From contig NZ_MAGP01000086.1 of the NCBI RefSeq assembly GCF_002926165.1, positions 35,640-99,639 of the forward strand: DNA of 64,000 bases, given 5' to 3'. This DNA comes from Micromonospora chalcea (lineage in GTDB: Bacteria > Actinomycetota > Actinomycetes > Mycobacteriales > Micromonosporaceae). The position numbers and the translations under genes were made by a program. Below are positions 1 to 8,322 of this stretch, piece after piece (position 1 is the stretch's first letter; the number at the start of each line of letters is the position of its first letter). The notes below the pieces were generated by a model. That model did not search any database. It was given only the letters and a program-made list of their open reading frames with translations, and was not told the DNA's origin.

Positions 1-1135
1 TGAGCACGGCGGCGAGCGTGCTCTTGCCGGCGCCGCTCGGCCCGACCACCGCCACCCGGCGGCCGGCCGGCAGGTCGAGGTCGAAATCGGCCAGCGCGGG
101 GGCGGCCCCGGTCCGGTAGCGGACCGTCACGTCGGCGAACCGTACGTCGTGGCCGTCGATCGCGGGCTCCGGCGCGCTCGTCGGCGGCGCCGTGGCGGCG
201 GGCTCGGCCAGCAGGTCGGCCACCCGGGCCAGCCCGGTCCGGAGCTGGGCGCGCTGGCGGGCCGCCGCGACGAGCGCGAGAGCCACCTCCACGGCGGCGA
301 GCGACCCGACCGCGAGGACGCCGACGAGCACCCCGCCGACCCCGGCCCGCAGCGCGACGGCCACCACCGCGGCGGCGGTGAGGCCACCCACGAGTACGCC
401 CGTCGCGTCCACCGCGAAGCCGGTAGCGGCGAGCCGGCGTTCCAGCTTCGCCAGCCGCGCGCCCCGGTTCTCGGCGGCGGCGAGCGCGGCGCCGGTGGCC
501 CCGAACGCGGCCAGGTCGGCGGCGCCGTGGGTGAGGTCGACCGCGTCCACCGCGAGCGCGCCGCGCAGCGGGGCGACCTCGTCGGCGGCGCGGCGGGTGA
601 GCCGGGTGGCCAGCGCGGGCAGCGCCACGCCGGCCACCAGCAGGCCGATCGCGAGCACACCGGCGGCCGGCGGTGAGATCAGCGCGGCGACGCCGACCGC
701 GAGCACGCTGACCACCGCCGCGGCCGCTCCCGGCACGAGCACGCGCAGGAGCAGGTCCTGGGCCGCCTCCACGTCCGACACCAGGCGGCTCAGCGCGTCC
801 CCGGTACGCCGGCCGGCGTCGCGCCGAGCGGCGAGCGTGGCGAACACCCGGGCCCGTACGTCGGTGATCATGCGGAGCACGGCGTCGTGCCCGGCGAGCC
901 GTTCGGTGTACCGCAGCACGCCCCGGCTGACCGCCAGCGCCCGGACCGCCACGATGGCCACCGTCAGCCGGTCCAGCGGCGGGCGGCCCGCCGCGCTCAT
1001 CAGCAGCCAGGTGGCGGTGGCCATCAGCGCCAGGCCGGCGAACTCGGTGGCGGCGGCGAGCAGCCCGGCGCCGAGCAGCCGGCTCAGGTACGGCCGGGCC
1101 AGGCGCAGCACCGCCCGTTCCGCGCCGGGGATCAT
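1..1135 (-). CDS. cydC: CydC, ABC exporter subunit for cytochrome bd assembly (partial)
   Basis: N-terminal 378 codons; the rest lies beyond the left edge. CydC pairs with CydD to form an inner-membrane ABC exporter of reductant (thiols in E. coli) needed to mature cytochrome bd; the actinobacterial substrate is not settled. About 320 residues of hydrophobic transmembrane domain come first, and the Walker A motif GPSGAGKST falls in the last 20 visible codons. The ATG overlaps the cydD stop by 4 nt (ATGA), so the two are translationally coupled. Identity rests on the Walker A motif and the position after cydA, cydB and cydD. Confidence 0.9.
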   Translation of the reverse strand, partial: MIPGAERAVLRLARPYLSRLLGAGLLAAATEFAGLALMATATWLLMSAAGRPPLDRLTVAIVAVRALAVSRGVLRYTERLAGHDAVLRMITDVRARVFATLAARRDAGRRTGDALSRLVSDVEAAQDLLLRVLVPGAAAAVVSVLAVGVAALISPPAAGVLAIGLLVAGVALPALATRLTRRAADEVAPLRGALAVDAVDLTHGAADLAAFGATGAALAAAENRGARLAKLERRLAATGFAVDATGVLVGGLTAAAVVAVALRAGVGGVLVGVLAVGSLAAVEVALALVAAARQRAQLRTGLARVADLLAEPAATAPPTSAPEPAIDGHDVRFADVTVRYRTGAAPALADFDLDLPAGRRVAVVGPSGAGKSTLAAVL

Positions 1136-2811
1136 CGGGCCACTCCCGGCCCGGTGGCGGTCGGGTGCAGTTCGGTGACCCGGCCGTCCTCGACGCGCAG
1201 GATCCGGTCGGCGTCGGCGAGCAGCGCGGGCCGGTGCGCGACGAGCAGCGCGGTACGTCCGGCGACCAGCCGCCGGGTGGCGTCCAGCACGACCGCCTCG
1301 CTGGCGGAGTCAAGCCGCGCGGTCGGCTCGTCGAGCAGCACGATCGGCGCGTCCCGCAGGAACGCGCGGGCGAGCGCGACCCGCTGCCGCTGACCGCTGG
1401 ACAGGCCGTGGCCGCGTTCGCCGAGGCGGGTGTCCAGCCCGTCGGGCAGGGCGTCGACCACCTCGTCCAGCGCGGCGTCGGCGACCGCGGCGGCGAGCAC
1501 GTCGTCCGGGGTGTCCGGCGCGCCGAGGCGGATGTTGTCGGCGAGCGACCCGGCGAACAGGTGCGCCCGCTGCGGCACCCACGCCAGTTCGCGCCGCCAG
1601 GCGTCCAGGTCGACTCCGGCCAGGTCCACGCCGTCGACGGTGACCCGGCCGGAGGTCGGTGCGACGAAGCCGAGCAGCAGGTTGAGCAGCGTGCTCTTGC
1701 CCGCGCCGCTGGGCCCGATGACGGCGATCCGGTCGCCGGGCCGGATGGTCAGCGTGACGTCGCGCAGCGCTGTGGTCCGGTCGTACGCGACGCTCACGCC
1801 CTCGAAGCGGATCTCGCCCCGGCCGCCCGGCGTGGGACGGCGGGGTTCGGTGGTGGCGGGCGCGTCGGTGGCGGAGAGCGTGAGCGCCTCGTCCAGCGCG
1901 GTGAGTCCTTCCATGCTGGCGTGGAACCGGCTGCCCGCCGCACGCAACGGCAGGTACGCCTCCGGGGTGAGCAGCAGCACCAGCAGCGCGGTGGAGAGCG
2001 TGAGGCCGCCGCCGAGCAGCCGGATGCCGACCGGCACCGCGACGAGCGCGACGGAGAGCGTGGCGACGAGTTCCAGCACCAGCGCGGACAGGAACGCGAT
2101 GCGCAGCGTCTTCATGGTGGCCTGGCGGTGGCCGTCGGCCATCCGGCGTACCACGTCGACCTGTCCCCGGGACCGGCCGAACGCGCGCAGTGTGGGCAGC
2201 CCGGCCACCATGTCGAGGAAGTGCCCGCCGAGCAGTGACAGCCGCCGCCACTGCCGTTCGGTGGCGGCCTGCGCCTGCCAGCCGAGCAGCGCGCCGAAGA
2301 TCGGGATGAGCGGGATGGTGAGCGCGATGATCAGCGCCGAGCTCCAGTCGGCGAACACGATCCGGGCCAGCACCGCCACCGGCACCGTGACGCTCAGCAC
2401 GAGCTGCGGCAGGTAGCCGGTGAAGTAGGGGTCGAGCGCGTCGAGCCCGCGCCCGGCCAGCGTGGCGAGCTGCCCGGCCCGCTGCCCGGCGACCCAGGTG
2501 GGGCCGTGCCGGCCGACCGCGCGCAGCAGGTCGGCGCGCAACGCCGCCTTGACTGTCGCGGCGGCCCGCGCCGCCACTGTGCCCTGCGCCCAGCTCACCA
2601 GCGCCCGCCCGGCGACCGCCGCCACGAGACCGGCCAGCGCCGGCCGGTGCAGCCGCCCGTCGAACGCGGTGGCCAGCAGCGTCGCCAGCGCGGTCGCCTG
2701 GGCGATCACCAGCAGCGCGGTCAGCCCGCCCAGCGCCGCGAGCACGGCGAGGTCGCGCCGGGCCGCGGGGACCCGACGCAGCAGACGCGGGTCGAACGGG
2801 CGGCGGTTCAC
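1132..2811 (-). CDS. cydD: CydD, ABC exporter subunit for cytochrome bd assembly
   Basis: 559-aa ABC half-transporter with a six-helix membrane domain (about residues 20-320) and an ATPase domain: Walker A GPSGAGKST near 365, signature LSSGQ near 465 and Walker B VLLDEP near 490. It works with CydC in the membrane to export reductant for cytochrome bd assembly. I chose the GTG at 2811 because it overlaps the cydB stop as GTGA; the open frame continues upstream, but that part is antisense-like and overlaps cydB. Third gene of the cydABDC operon. Confidence 0.93.
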   Translation of the reverse strand: MNRRPFDPRLLRRVPAARRDLAVLAALGGLTALLVIAQATALATLLATAFDGRLHRPALAGLVAAVAGRALVSWAQGTVAARAAATVKAALRADLLRAVGRHGPTWVAGQRAGQLATLAGRGLDALDPYFTGYLPQLVLSVTVPVAVLARIVFADWSSALIIALTIPLIPIFGALLGWQAQAATERQWRRLSLLGGHFLDMVAGLPTLRAFGRSRGQVDVVRRMADGHRQATMKTLRIAFLSALVLELVATLSVALVAVPVGIRLLGGGLTLSTALLVLLLTPEAYLPLRAAGSRFHASMEGLTALDEALTLSATDAPATTEPRRPTPGGRGEIRFEGVSVAYDRTTALRDVTLTIRPGDRIAVIGPSGAGKSTLLNLLLGFVAPTSGRVTVDGVDLAGVDLDAWRRELAWVPQRAHLFAGSLADNIRLGAPDTPDDVLAAAVADAALDEVVDALPDGLDTRLGERGHGLSSGQRQRVALARAFLRDAPIVLLDEPTARLDSASEAVVLDATRRLVAGRTALLVAHRPALLADADRILRVEDGRVTELHPTATGPGVAR

Positions 2812-3815
2812 CAGTACACCGGTGCCCTGCCGTCGATCCGTCCCCGGAACACCCACCAGCACATCGCCTGAAAGCCTAGTAGGGCCGGCACGAGCGGTAA
2901 CGCGAGCCATCCCAACAGTGCCAGCGTCGGACGGCCGGCGGCCGCCTCGGCCACCGTCAGCGAGGCTGCCGGGTCGGCCGTGGAGACCAGGATCCGGGGC
3001 CAGAGCGCGGCCCCGACCAGCGGCGCGGGCAGCGCCAGCGCCGTCGCGGTCGCGGCGAAGGCCACACCGGCCCGGCCCCGCCGCAGCGCCGCGCGGGCCG
3101 TCAGCAGCGCGGCCACGAGCGCCAACGGCAGGAGTACGGCCACAGCCGGGCGCGCCACCGCGGCGCGTACCCGATCGGAGAGCACGCCCAGGACGGTGGC
3201 CGCGCCGACCGCGACGAGTGCGGCGGGCACCAGGCCGGCGGCCAGCCGGGCGAGGGCCGGGGCCTCGGCGGCGGGCAGCCGGAGCGTGAGGAACGTCGCA
3301 CCGTGCACCGCCACCAGCGCCAGCAGGGCCAGCCCGGCGGCGGCGACGAACGGGGTGGCGAGATGACCGACACCGACCACGTGCCCGTCGGCGCTCAGCG
3401 GCACGCCCTGGAGCAGCCCGCCGAGCACCGCGCCCCAGCCCAGCGCGGCGAGCACGCCGCCGACCACCACCACCCGGTCCCAGCCGGCGCGCGCCGTTCC
3501 GGAGACCGGGCGGCTGCGCAACTGCACCCCGGCGGTCACCAGCACCACCCCGGCCAGCGCGGCGAGCACCGCCGGGTAGAAGCCGGAGAGCAGCTCGCCC
3601 TCCAGCCGGGGGAACGCGCCGAACAGGATGCCGACGGCCGCCACCAGCCAGACCTCGTTGCCGAGGAAGAACGGCCCGAGCGCGGCGAGCGTGGCCCGGC
3701 TGCCCGGCGTCGGGCCGCGCCGGGCCAGCAGCAGGCCGACGCCGTAGTCGTAGCCGCCGAGCACGAGGTAGGTGGCGAAGAAGAGGCCGAGCAGGGCGTA
3801 CCAGGCGAGTTCCAC
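2808..3815 (-). CDS. cydB: Cytochrome bd ubiquinol/menaquinol oxidase subunit II
   Basis: 335-aa polytopic membrane protein that partners CydA in the bd-type terminal oxidase, which reduces O2 with quinol electrons. It starts VELAWYALLG and carries the CydB-like segment LVLGGYDYGVG near the N-terminus and FFLGNEVWL soon after. The GTG at 3815 is preceded by GGGAG at good spacing and lies 11 nt after the cydA stop. The open frame extends further upstream but only as a shadow of cydA. Length is near the family norm (~340-380). Confidence 0.93.
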   Translation of the reverse strand: MELAWYALLGLFFATYLVLGGYDYGVGLLLARRGPTPGSRATLAALGPFFLGNEVWLVAAVGILFGAFPRLEGELLSGFYPAVLAALAGVVLVTAGVQLRSRPVSGTARAGWDRVVVVGGVLAALGWGAVLGGLLQGVPLSADGHVVGVGHLATPFVAAAGLALLALVAVHGATFLTLRLPAAEAPALARLAAGLVPAALVAVGAATVLGVLSDRVRAAVARPAVAVLLPLALVAALLTARAALRRGRAGVAFAATATALALPAPLVGAALWPRILVSTADPAASLTVAEAAAGRPTLALLGWLALPLVPALLGFQAMCWWVFRGRIDGRAPVYW

Positions 3816-3826
3816 GGCGGGCTCCC

Positions 3827-5074
3827 TCAGACGAGCACTGGCTGGTGGTGGGGGTCGGTGTCGGGCGCGGGTGGTCGGCCGAGGGCGGGGTCGTACGCGC
3901 CGCGCGCGGCGTGCCGGGCCAGCAGCGTCCAGTTGGTCACCGCGAGCGCGCCGAGCAGCAGGCTGAACCCGATCAGCGAGGCGAGCATCAGCCCCGGCGA
4001 GACCGGGGAGACGGCCTGCGCGGTGGGCAGCAGCCCGTACGCGGCCCAGGGCTGGCGGCCGACCTCGCGGGCGATCCAGCCGAGCAGCATCGCCACGAAC
4101 GGCAGCGGCAGGCCGAGCAGGATCAGCCAGAGCGGGAACCGCAACCGGATGATCCAGTCGCGCCAGAGCAGCGGCAGCAGGAGCCAGAGGGCGCCGAGCG
4201 TGAAGCCGATCAGGATCATGAAGCCGAGGCCGACGTTGGAGAGCACCGGCGGATCCCAGTCGCCGGGGCCGTACCGCGCGGTCCAGTCGGCGACGAGCGT
4301 GTCGCGCTCCGGCCCGCCGCCGAACTTCGTCGGCTGGAGCTGCGCGACCGGGCCGAACTGGGCGAAGCCGAAGCCCTGGAGCGTGCTGACCGCTAGCGCC
4401 GCGGTGACCAGGCCGAGGCGCAGCGAGGTGCGGAACAGTGCGTAGTCGCTGGTACGCCGCAGCAGGTGCCAGGCGCTGACCGCGGCCATCAGCAGGCCGC
4501 CGGTGACCAGGCTCGCCGAGATCACGTGGCCGAACGCCATGCCGAACGTGGGATTGGTGAGCAGCGCGCCGAAGTCGGTGAGGTGGGCGACGCCGTCGCG
4601 GACCTCGTACCCGACCGGGTTCTGCAGCCAGGCGTTCGCCACCATGATCCAGAACGCCGAGGCGTACGCGGTGATCGCCACGCCCCAGAGCAGCGCCAGG
4701 TGTACGCCGCGCCGCAGCCGGTGCCACCCGAAGATCCACATGCCGAGGAACGTGGACTCCAGGAAGAACGCCACGAGCGTCTCGATGGCCAGCGGCGCCC
4801 CGAACACGTTGCCGACGTAGCGCGACAGCCCGCTCCAGTTCAGCCCGAACTGGAACTCCATCACGATGCCGGTGGCGATGCCGAGCACGTAGTTGATCAC
4901 GTAGAGCTGGCCCCAGAACCGGGTCAGCCGCTCGTACACCGGTTTGCCGGTGAGGAAGCCGGCCGTCTGCAACCCGACCAGCAGCGTGACCAGGCCGAGC
5001 GTGACCGCCACGAACAGGAAATGGATCGAGGTGGTGGTGGCGAACTGGAGGCGGGCGAGGAGCAGCGGATCCAC
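3827..5074 (-). CDS. cydA: Cytochrome bd oxidase subunit I
   Basis: 415-aa catalytic heme subunit of cytochrome bd. TTSIHFLFV places a conserved heme-ligand His at residue 18, and the hallmark GRQPW lies near residue 340. It is shorter than E. coli CydA (~520 aa), consistent with a short quinol-binding Q loop. I chose the GTG at 5074 because GGGAGG lies 6 nt upstream; an in-frame start 39 nt further upstream lacks such a site. First gene of cydABDC. Two GTAG-N5-CTAC dyads sit within 60 nt upstream, so transcription may be controlled by the neighbouring BlaI-type repressor (inference). Confidence 0.94.
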   Translation of the reverse strand: MDPLLLARLQFATTTSIHFLFVAVTLGLVTLLVGLQTAGFLTGKPVYERLTRFWGQLYVINYVLGIATGIVMEFQFGLNWSGLSRYVGNVFGAPLAIETLVAFFLESTFLGMWIFGWHRLRRGVHLALLWGVAITAYASAFWIMVANAWLQNPVGYEVRDGVAHLTDFGALLTNPTFGMAFGHVISASLVTGGLLMAAVSAWHLLRRTSDYALFRTSLRLGLVTAALAVSTLQGFGFAQFGPVAQLQPTKFGGGPERDTLVADWTARYGPGDWDPPVLSNVGLGFMILIGFTLGALWLLLPLLWRDWIIRLRFPLWLILLGLPLPFVAMLLGWIAREVGRQPWAAYGLLPTAQAVSPVSPGLMLASLIGFSLLLGALAVTNWTLLARHAARGAYDPALGRPPAPDTDPHHQPVLV

Positions 5075-5105
5075 TGTCGTCCTCCCATGGGTCGACTCTC
5101 TTGTC

Positions 5106-5133
5106 GTAGTCAACCTACACGTAGCTTCACTAC
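5106..5133. promoter_or_regulatory. Two tandem GTAG-N5-CTAC dyads upstream of cydA (candidate BlaI operators)
   Basis: GTAGTCAACCTAC at 5106-5118 and GTAGCTTCACTAC at 5121-5133 are two perfect 4-bp-arm dyads with identical 5-nt spacers, 2 nt apart, in the 103-nt gap between the M56 protease gene and cydA. A related dyad overlaps the blaI promoter (6681-6693). BlaI/CopY repressors bind short dyads of this GTAGT/ACTAC type. The assignment to BlaI is inferred from spacing and shared half-sites; binding is untested. Confidence 0.5.
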
Positions 5134-5177
5134 CTATAGAGGTGTGCGAACCCGGAGAAGTCCCTTAGGGGGCGAGA

Positions 5178-6083
5178 TCAGCTCAGGAACAGGGCGAACG
5201 GCAGGGAGACGAGCGTGCCCGCGACGGCGAGCGCCATCGCGCCGAGCACCCGCGGCGGGCGGTCCGCGACGAGCAGCCGCTGCACCCGTACGTCCAGATC
5301 GCGGTCGCCGAGTCCGAGCGTGCCCGCCGGTTGCACCCGGTGCTCGGCGGCGGCGAACCGCCGCAGCGCACCGGCGAGCAGCGCGTCCGCGTGCAGCTCC
5401 CGGGCCTTGTCGTCGGCGCGCATCTCGACCAGCAGCGCCACCCTCGCGTGCGCGTCCCGCACCCACTGGAACCAGGGCAGCGCCCGGCACAACGCGGTGA
5501 ACGGCAGCAGCACCAGATCGTGCCGCTCCTGGGCGTGCGCCCGCTCGTGGGTGAGCACCGCCGCCAGCTCGGCCGGGTCGAGCAGGTCGAGCGTGCCCGC
5601 GCTCACCACCACCCGGGGCCGCACCCCCGGCAGGCAGTACGCCGCAGCGCTCGGGTGGTCGAGCACCAGCGCGCCGGGCACCGTCGGGTCACGCCGGGCC
5701 ACCAGGTGCAACAGCTCCCGGTGCCGGCGCTGGGCGCGTACCGCGCCGTGCAGGCTGCGTACCGTCGTGGTGAGCAGCACCACGCCGATGCCGAGACCGA
5801 CGCCGACCAGGCTGAGGTGCACCGCGCCCACACCGGCCGGAAGCGTGCCGTGGGCCAGGTCGTCGGCCAGCGCCAGCAGCGCCCACCCGGTCGCCCGGTC
5901 GTAGACGTCGAGGCCCAGCGCCATCGGCAACCCCATGGCCGACAGGCCGAGCGCCAGCCCGACCGCCTGCCAGCACAGGATCGCCACCCGGGGCGCGCGC
6001 CACGTCCAGCGCGCGGCGGCGAGGACCTGCGCGGTCAGCCAGCAGGCCAGAATGGTCGCGGCGAAGTGCAGGGCGTACGCCAC
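5178..6083 (-). CDS. M56 family (BlaR1/MecR1-like) membrane zinc metallopeptidase
   Basis: 301-aa membrane protein with hydrophobic segments near the N-terminus, mid-protein and the extreme C-terminus. The zinc protease motif HERAH (H179, E180, H183) lies in the sequence ELAAVLTHERAHAQ. The family includes BlaR1/MecR1 antirepressors, which cut BlaI-type repressors on a signal. This protein has no C-terminal penicillin-binding sensor domain, so what it senses is unknown. It lies 9 nt downstream of the blaI-like gene and is surely cotranscribed with it. The downstream cydA suggests a respiration or envelope-stress role (inference). Confidence 0.85.
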   Translation of the reverse strand: MAYALHFAATILACWLTAQVLAAARWTWRAPRVAILCWQAVGLALGLSAMGLPMALGLDVYDRATGWALLALADDLAHGTLPAGVGAVHLSLVGVGLGIGVVLLTTTVRSLHGAVRAQRRHRELLHLVARRDPTVPGALVLDHPSAAAYCLPGVRPRVVVSAGTLDLLDPAELAAVLTHERAHAQERHDLVLLPFTALCRALPWFQWVRDAHARVALLVEMRADDKARELHADALLAGALRRFAAAEHRVQPAGTLGLGDRDLDVRVQRLLVADRPPRVLGAMALAVAGTLVSLPFALFLS

Positions 6084-6092
6084 GGCGGCCGC

Positions 6093-6671
6093 CTACCGGT
6101 CCGTCGCCTCGTCGAGCGCCGGCCGACCGGGCCGCGGGTCCTCGATCCGGCCGGTCGTCCCTGCCTCGGCGGTCGCTGGCCCGGTCGCTCCGGTCTCGGT
6201 GGTCGTTGGCCCGGTCGTCCCGGTCTCGGTGGTCGCTGGCCCGGTCGCTCCGGTCTCGGTGGTCGCTGGCCCGGTTGCCCCGGTCTCGACGATCGTGGGC
6301 CCGGTCGCTCCGGCCTCGGCGCTGAGCGCGGCGCGGAGCACGTCCGCCTCCGTGCCGGTCACCGAACGGGCGAAGCGCACCAGCGCGGCGTCCCGGCTGC
6401 CGCCGAGATCGAGGGCTTCGAGCATGAGCTGGGCGATGTGCGCCTCGCGGGTGGCGGCGGGGCGGTAACGCCAGGCGCGGCCCTCCCGCTCGCGCTGCAC
6501 CATGCCCTTGCCGGCGAGCCGGTCGAGCACGGTCATGACGGTGGTGTAGGCCAGTTCGCGGCCGTCCAGGGCGTCGGCGACCTCGCGCACCGTCACACCG
6601 CCCGAGGCGGCTGGTGCCGCGTCCCACAGCACGTCCATCACCGCACGCTCAAGGTCCCCCAGCCGAGTCAC
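6093..6671 (-). CDS. BlaI/MecI/CopY family transcriptional repressor with repeat tail
   Basis: 192-aa winged-helix repressor. The BlaI-type core occupies about residues 1-125 (LGDLERAVMDVLW, then YTTVMTVLDRLAGKGM). The family is normally ~120-140 aa; the extra ~65 residues are a TGATGPATTE-type decapeptide repeat. The GTG start follows TAGGAT by 6 nt with no Shine-Dalgarno, so the mRNA is probably leaderless. A CTAC-N5-GTAG dyad overlaps that -10 box, which suggests autorepression. It is coupled to the M56 protease gene, as in bla/mec regulatory pairs. Confidence 0.88.
   Translation of the reverse strand: MTRLGDLERAVMDVLWDAAPAASGGVTVREVADALDGRELAYTTVMTVLDRLAGKGMVQREREGRAWRYRPAATREAHIAQLMLEALDLGGSRDAALVRFARSVTGTEADVLRAALSAEAGATGPTIVETGATGPATTETGATGPATTETGTTGPTTTETGATGPATAEAGTTGRIEDPRPGRPALDEATDR
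6151..6330 (-). repeat. Six 30-bp in-frame tandem repeats in the blaI-like gene
   Basis: Units begin exactly at 6151, 6181, 6211, 6241, 6271 and 6301, each starting CCGGT on the + strand. They encode near-identical decapeptides (GATGPATTET and variants), so the reading frame is preserved. The outer units have diverged more than the inner ones. Such Thr/Gly/Pro repeats change copy number easily; their role in the repressor is unknown. Confidence 0.9.
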
Positions 6672-6677
6672 CCACCA

Positions 6678-6693
6678 ATCCTACCTCCGGTAG
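6678..6693 (-). promoter_or_regulatory. blaI -10 box overlapped by a CTAC-N5-GTAG dyad
   Basis: On the minus strand TAGGAT (6678-6683) lies 6 nt before the GTG of the blaI-like gene, the geometry of a leaderless actinobacterial promoter. The dyad CTACCTCCGGTAG (6681-6693) overlaps it, and the adjacent GGTAGTAG shares the GGTAGT half-site found before cydA. Overlap with the -10 would give autorepression (inference). Confidence 0.5.
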
Positions 6694-6748
6694 TAGACCC
6701 TCTCCGCCGCCCCGGTCCCCGGTTCCGGTCCCCGCCCCTCGCTCCCGA

Positions 6749-7392
6749 AGATCAACACCAGCTCGGGGAGGTGGTGTGGTCCGAGGCGGCTCGATGCAGC
6801 CACCTCCCCGTACTGGTGTCGATCTAGCTCTCCTCGGACGGCCCCGCCAAGATCCACTCCGCCTCGGGGAAGTGGTGCAGTCCCGGGTCGGTCGATGCGG
6901 CCCTCTCGGGGATCTGGTCTTGATCGTGCTGGCCTCAGGGTGGGCGCCTCGGCAAGATCCACGCCAGTTCGGGGAGGTGGTGGCATTCGGGGCGGGTTGA
7001 TGTGACCACTTCGCCGTACTGGTGTCGATTTTGGTGCGTGGGAGGGCAGGGTCAGCGCCAGTTCGGGGAGGTGGTGCAGTCCCGGGCTGGTTGATGTGGT
7101 CACTCCGGGGAAGTGGTGTTGATCTTGCTGGGCGGCCGGGTGAGTGTCGGGGCGCGGCTCGGGTCACTTCGGGGGTTTGGTGTTGATCCTGTCGGCCTTG
7201 TGCGGGTGCCTCGGCAAGATCAGCGCCAGTTCGGGGAAGTGGTGGCATTCGGGGCGGGTTGATGTGACCACTTCGCCGTGCTGGTGTTGACCTTGGTGCG
7301 TGGGGGCGAGTCGGCACCGGTTCGGGGAGGGTGGTGCTGTCCGGGGTCGGTTGATGTGGCCACCTCGGGGAGGTGGTGTCGATCTTGCTCGG
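6749..7392. repeat. Degenerate tandem array of ~95-165 bp units, non-coding
   Basis: The gap from 6672 to 7497 holds no convincing gene. About six imperfect units start near 6749, 6850, 6955, 7050, 7217 and 7309. Each has a TTCGGGGAGGTGGTG-like segment, then TTGATGTGACCACTTCG, then TGGTGTTGATCTTG. The GAAGTGGT and ACCACTTC parts are inverted, so each unit can form a hairpin. Units at 6955 and 7217 are almost identical. The minus-strand open frame across it encodes only low-complexity Pro/Thr/His/Arg repeats and is not called. Confidence 0.75.
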
Positions 7393-7436
7393 CTGCGGGT
7401 GGGACCGACGACCGTTCGCGGAAAGTGCGGGGACGG

Positions 7437-7473
7437 GAAGTGGCGGCAACCCGGGAGGGTGTGCCGCCACTTC
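7437..7473. repeat. Perfect 12-bp inverted repeat (GAAGTGGCGGCA / TGCCGCCACTTC)
   Basis: Arms at 7437-7448 and 7462-7473 with a 13-nt loop, 25 nt past the end of the short ALDH gene, whose minus-strand stop is at 7498. It may act as that operon's transcription terminator. The 14-mer TGCCGCCACTTCGG recurs at 44673-44686, also at a gene 3' end, so this is probably a member of an interspersed repeat family. Confidence 0.6.
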
Positions 7474-7497
7474 GGGCCGGGGCCGGACTGCCGCCTG

Positions 7498-8322
7498 TCA
7501 GACGCCCTTGGGGTGCCAGACCGTCTTGGTCTCCAGCAGCGTGGTCATCCGGGTGATGCCGGGATCGGCGTACCAGTCGTGGTCGGCCGGGGCCGGCCGG
7601 AGCACCCGCTTGAGGTTCTCCGCGGCCTTGATCTCCAGGTCGGCGGCCAGCTCGGCGTCGGCGACGCCGGTCAGGTCGATCGCGTTGACGTCCATGTGCG
7701 CGGCGAGCGTCGGCACGGTCTCGGTCAGCCGGCCGGTGAGGATGTTCACCACCCCGCCCGGCAGGTCGGAGGTGGCGAGCACCTCCGCCAGCGTCACCGC
7801 CGCCAGCGGCGCCGCCGGGGAGGCGGCCACCACGACCGTGTTGCCGGTGACGATCGCCGGGGCGATGACGCTCACCAGGCCGAGCAGCGCGGGCTCCTCG
7901 GGGGCGGCCACCGCCACCACGCCGGTGGGCTCCGGCGCGGACAGGTTGAAGTACGGGCCGGCCACCGGGTTCGCGCCGCCGTACACCTGGGACAGCTTGT
8001 CGGACCAGCCCGCGTACCAGACCCAGCGGTCGATCGCGGCGTCCACCTCGTCGGCCGGTACGCCCAGGGCGACGAACTGCTCGCGCCGGCCCTCCAGCAT
8101 CTCGGCGACCCGGTAGAGGATCTGACCCCTGTTGTACGCGGTCGCCCCGGCCCAGCCCTTCACCGCGGCGCGGGCGGCCACTACCGCGTCCCGCGCGTCC
8201 TTCCGGGAGGCAAGAGACACGTTCGCGGATTGCACGAGATACGACCGTCCCGACTCGCTGCGCGGGAACTTCCCGCCGATGAAGAGCTTGTACGTCTTGC
8301 GTACCGCGACCCGCTCAGACAT
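7498..8322 (-). CDS. Half-length aldehyde dehydrogenase-like protein
   Basis: 274-aa protein matching the N-terminal part of the aldehyde dehydrogenase fold (YKLFIGGKFPRSESG, then TGVVAVAAPEEPALLG and VTGNTVVVAASPAAP). It ends before the region holding the catalytic ELGGK Glu and the active-site Cys, so it should be inactive as a dehydrogenase. The frame is clean and codon use is normal, so this is not an obvious frameshift. Its ATG overlaps the end of the full-length ALDH gene by 8 nt, suggesting a coupled partner subunit (inference). Family membership is solid; role unknown. Confidence 0.8.
   Translation of the reverse strand: MSERVAVRKTYKLFIGGKFPRSESGRSYLVQSANVSLASRKDARDAVVAARAAVKGWAGATAYNRGQILYRVAEMLEGRREQFVALGVPADEVDAAIDRWVWYAGWSDKLSQVYGGANPVAGPYFNLSAPEPTGVVAVAAPEEPALLGLVSVIAPAIVTGNTVVVAASPAAPLAAVTLAEVLATSDLPGGVVNILTGRLTETVPTLAAHMDVNAIDLTGVADAELAADLEIKAAENLKRVLRPAPADHDWYADPGITRMTTLLETKTVWHPKGV

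Noticed and set aside
6749..7392. Possible CRISPR array
   Set aside because: Units are ~95-165 bp, diverged and contiguous, without constant short repeats and unique spacers, and no cas genes are near.
6649..7470. 273-aa minus-strand frame rich in Pro, Thr, His and Arg across the tandem array
   Set aside because: The peptide is a direct translation of the DNA repeats, with low complexity, no start signal, and overlap with the blaI promoter and start.
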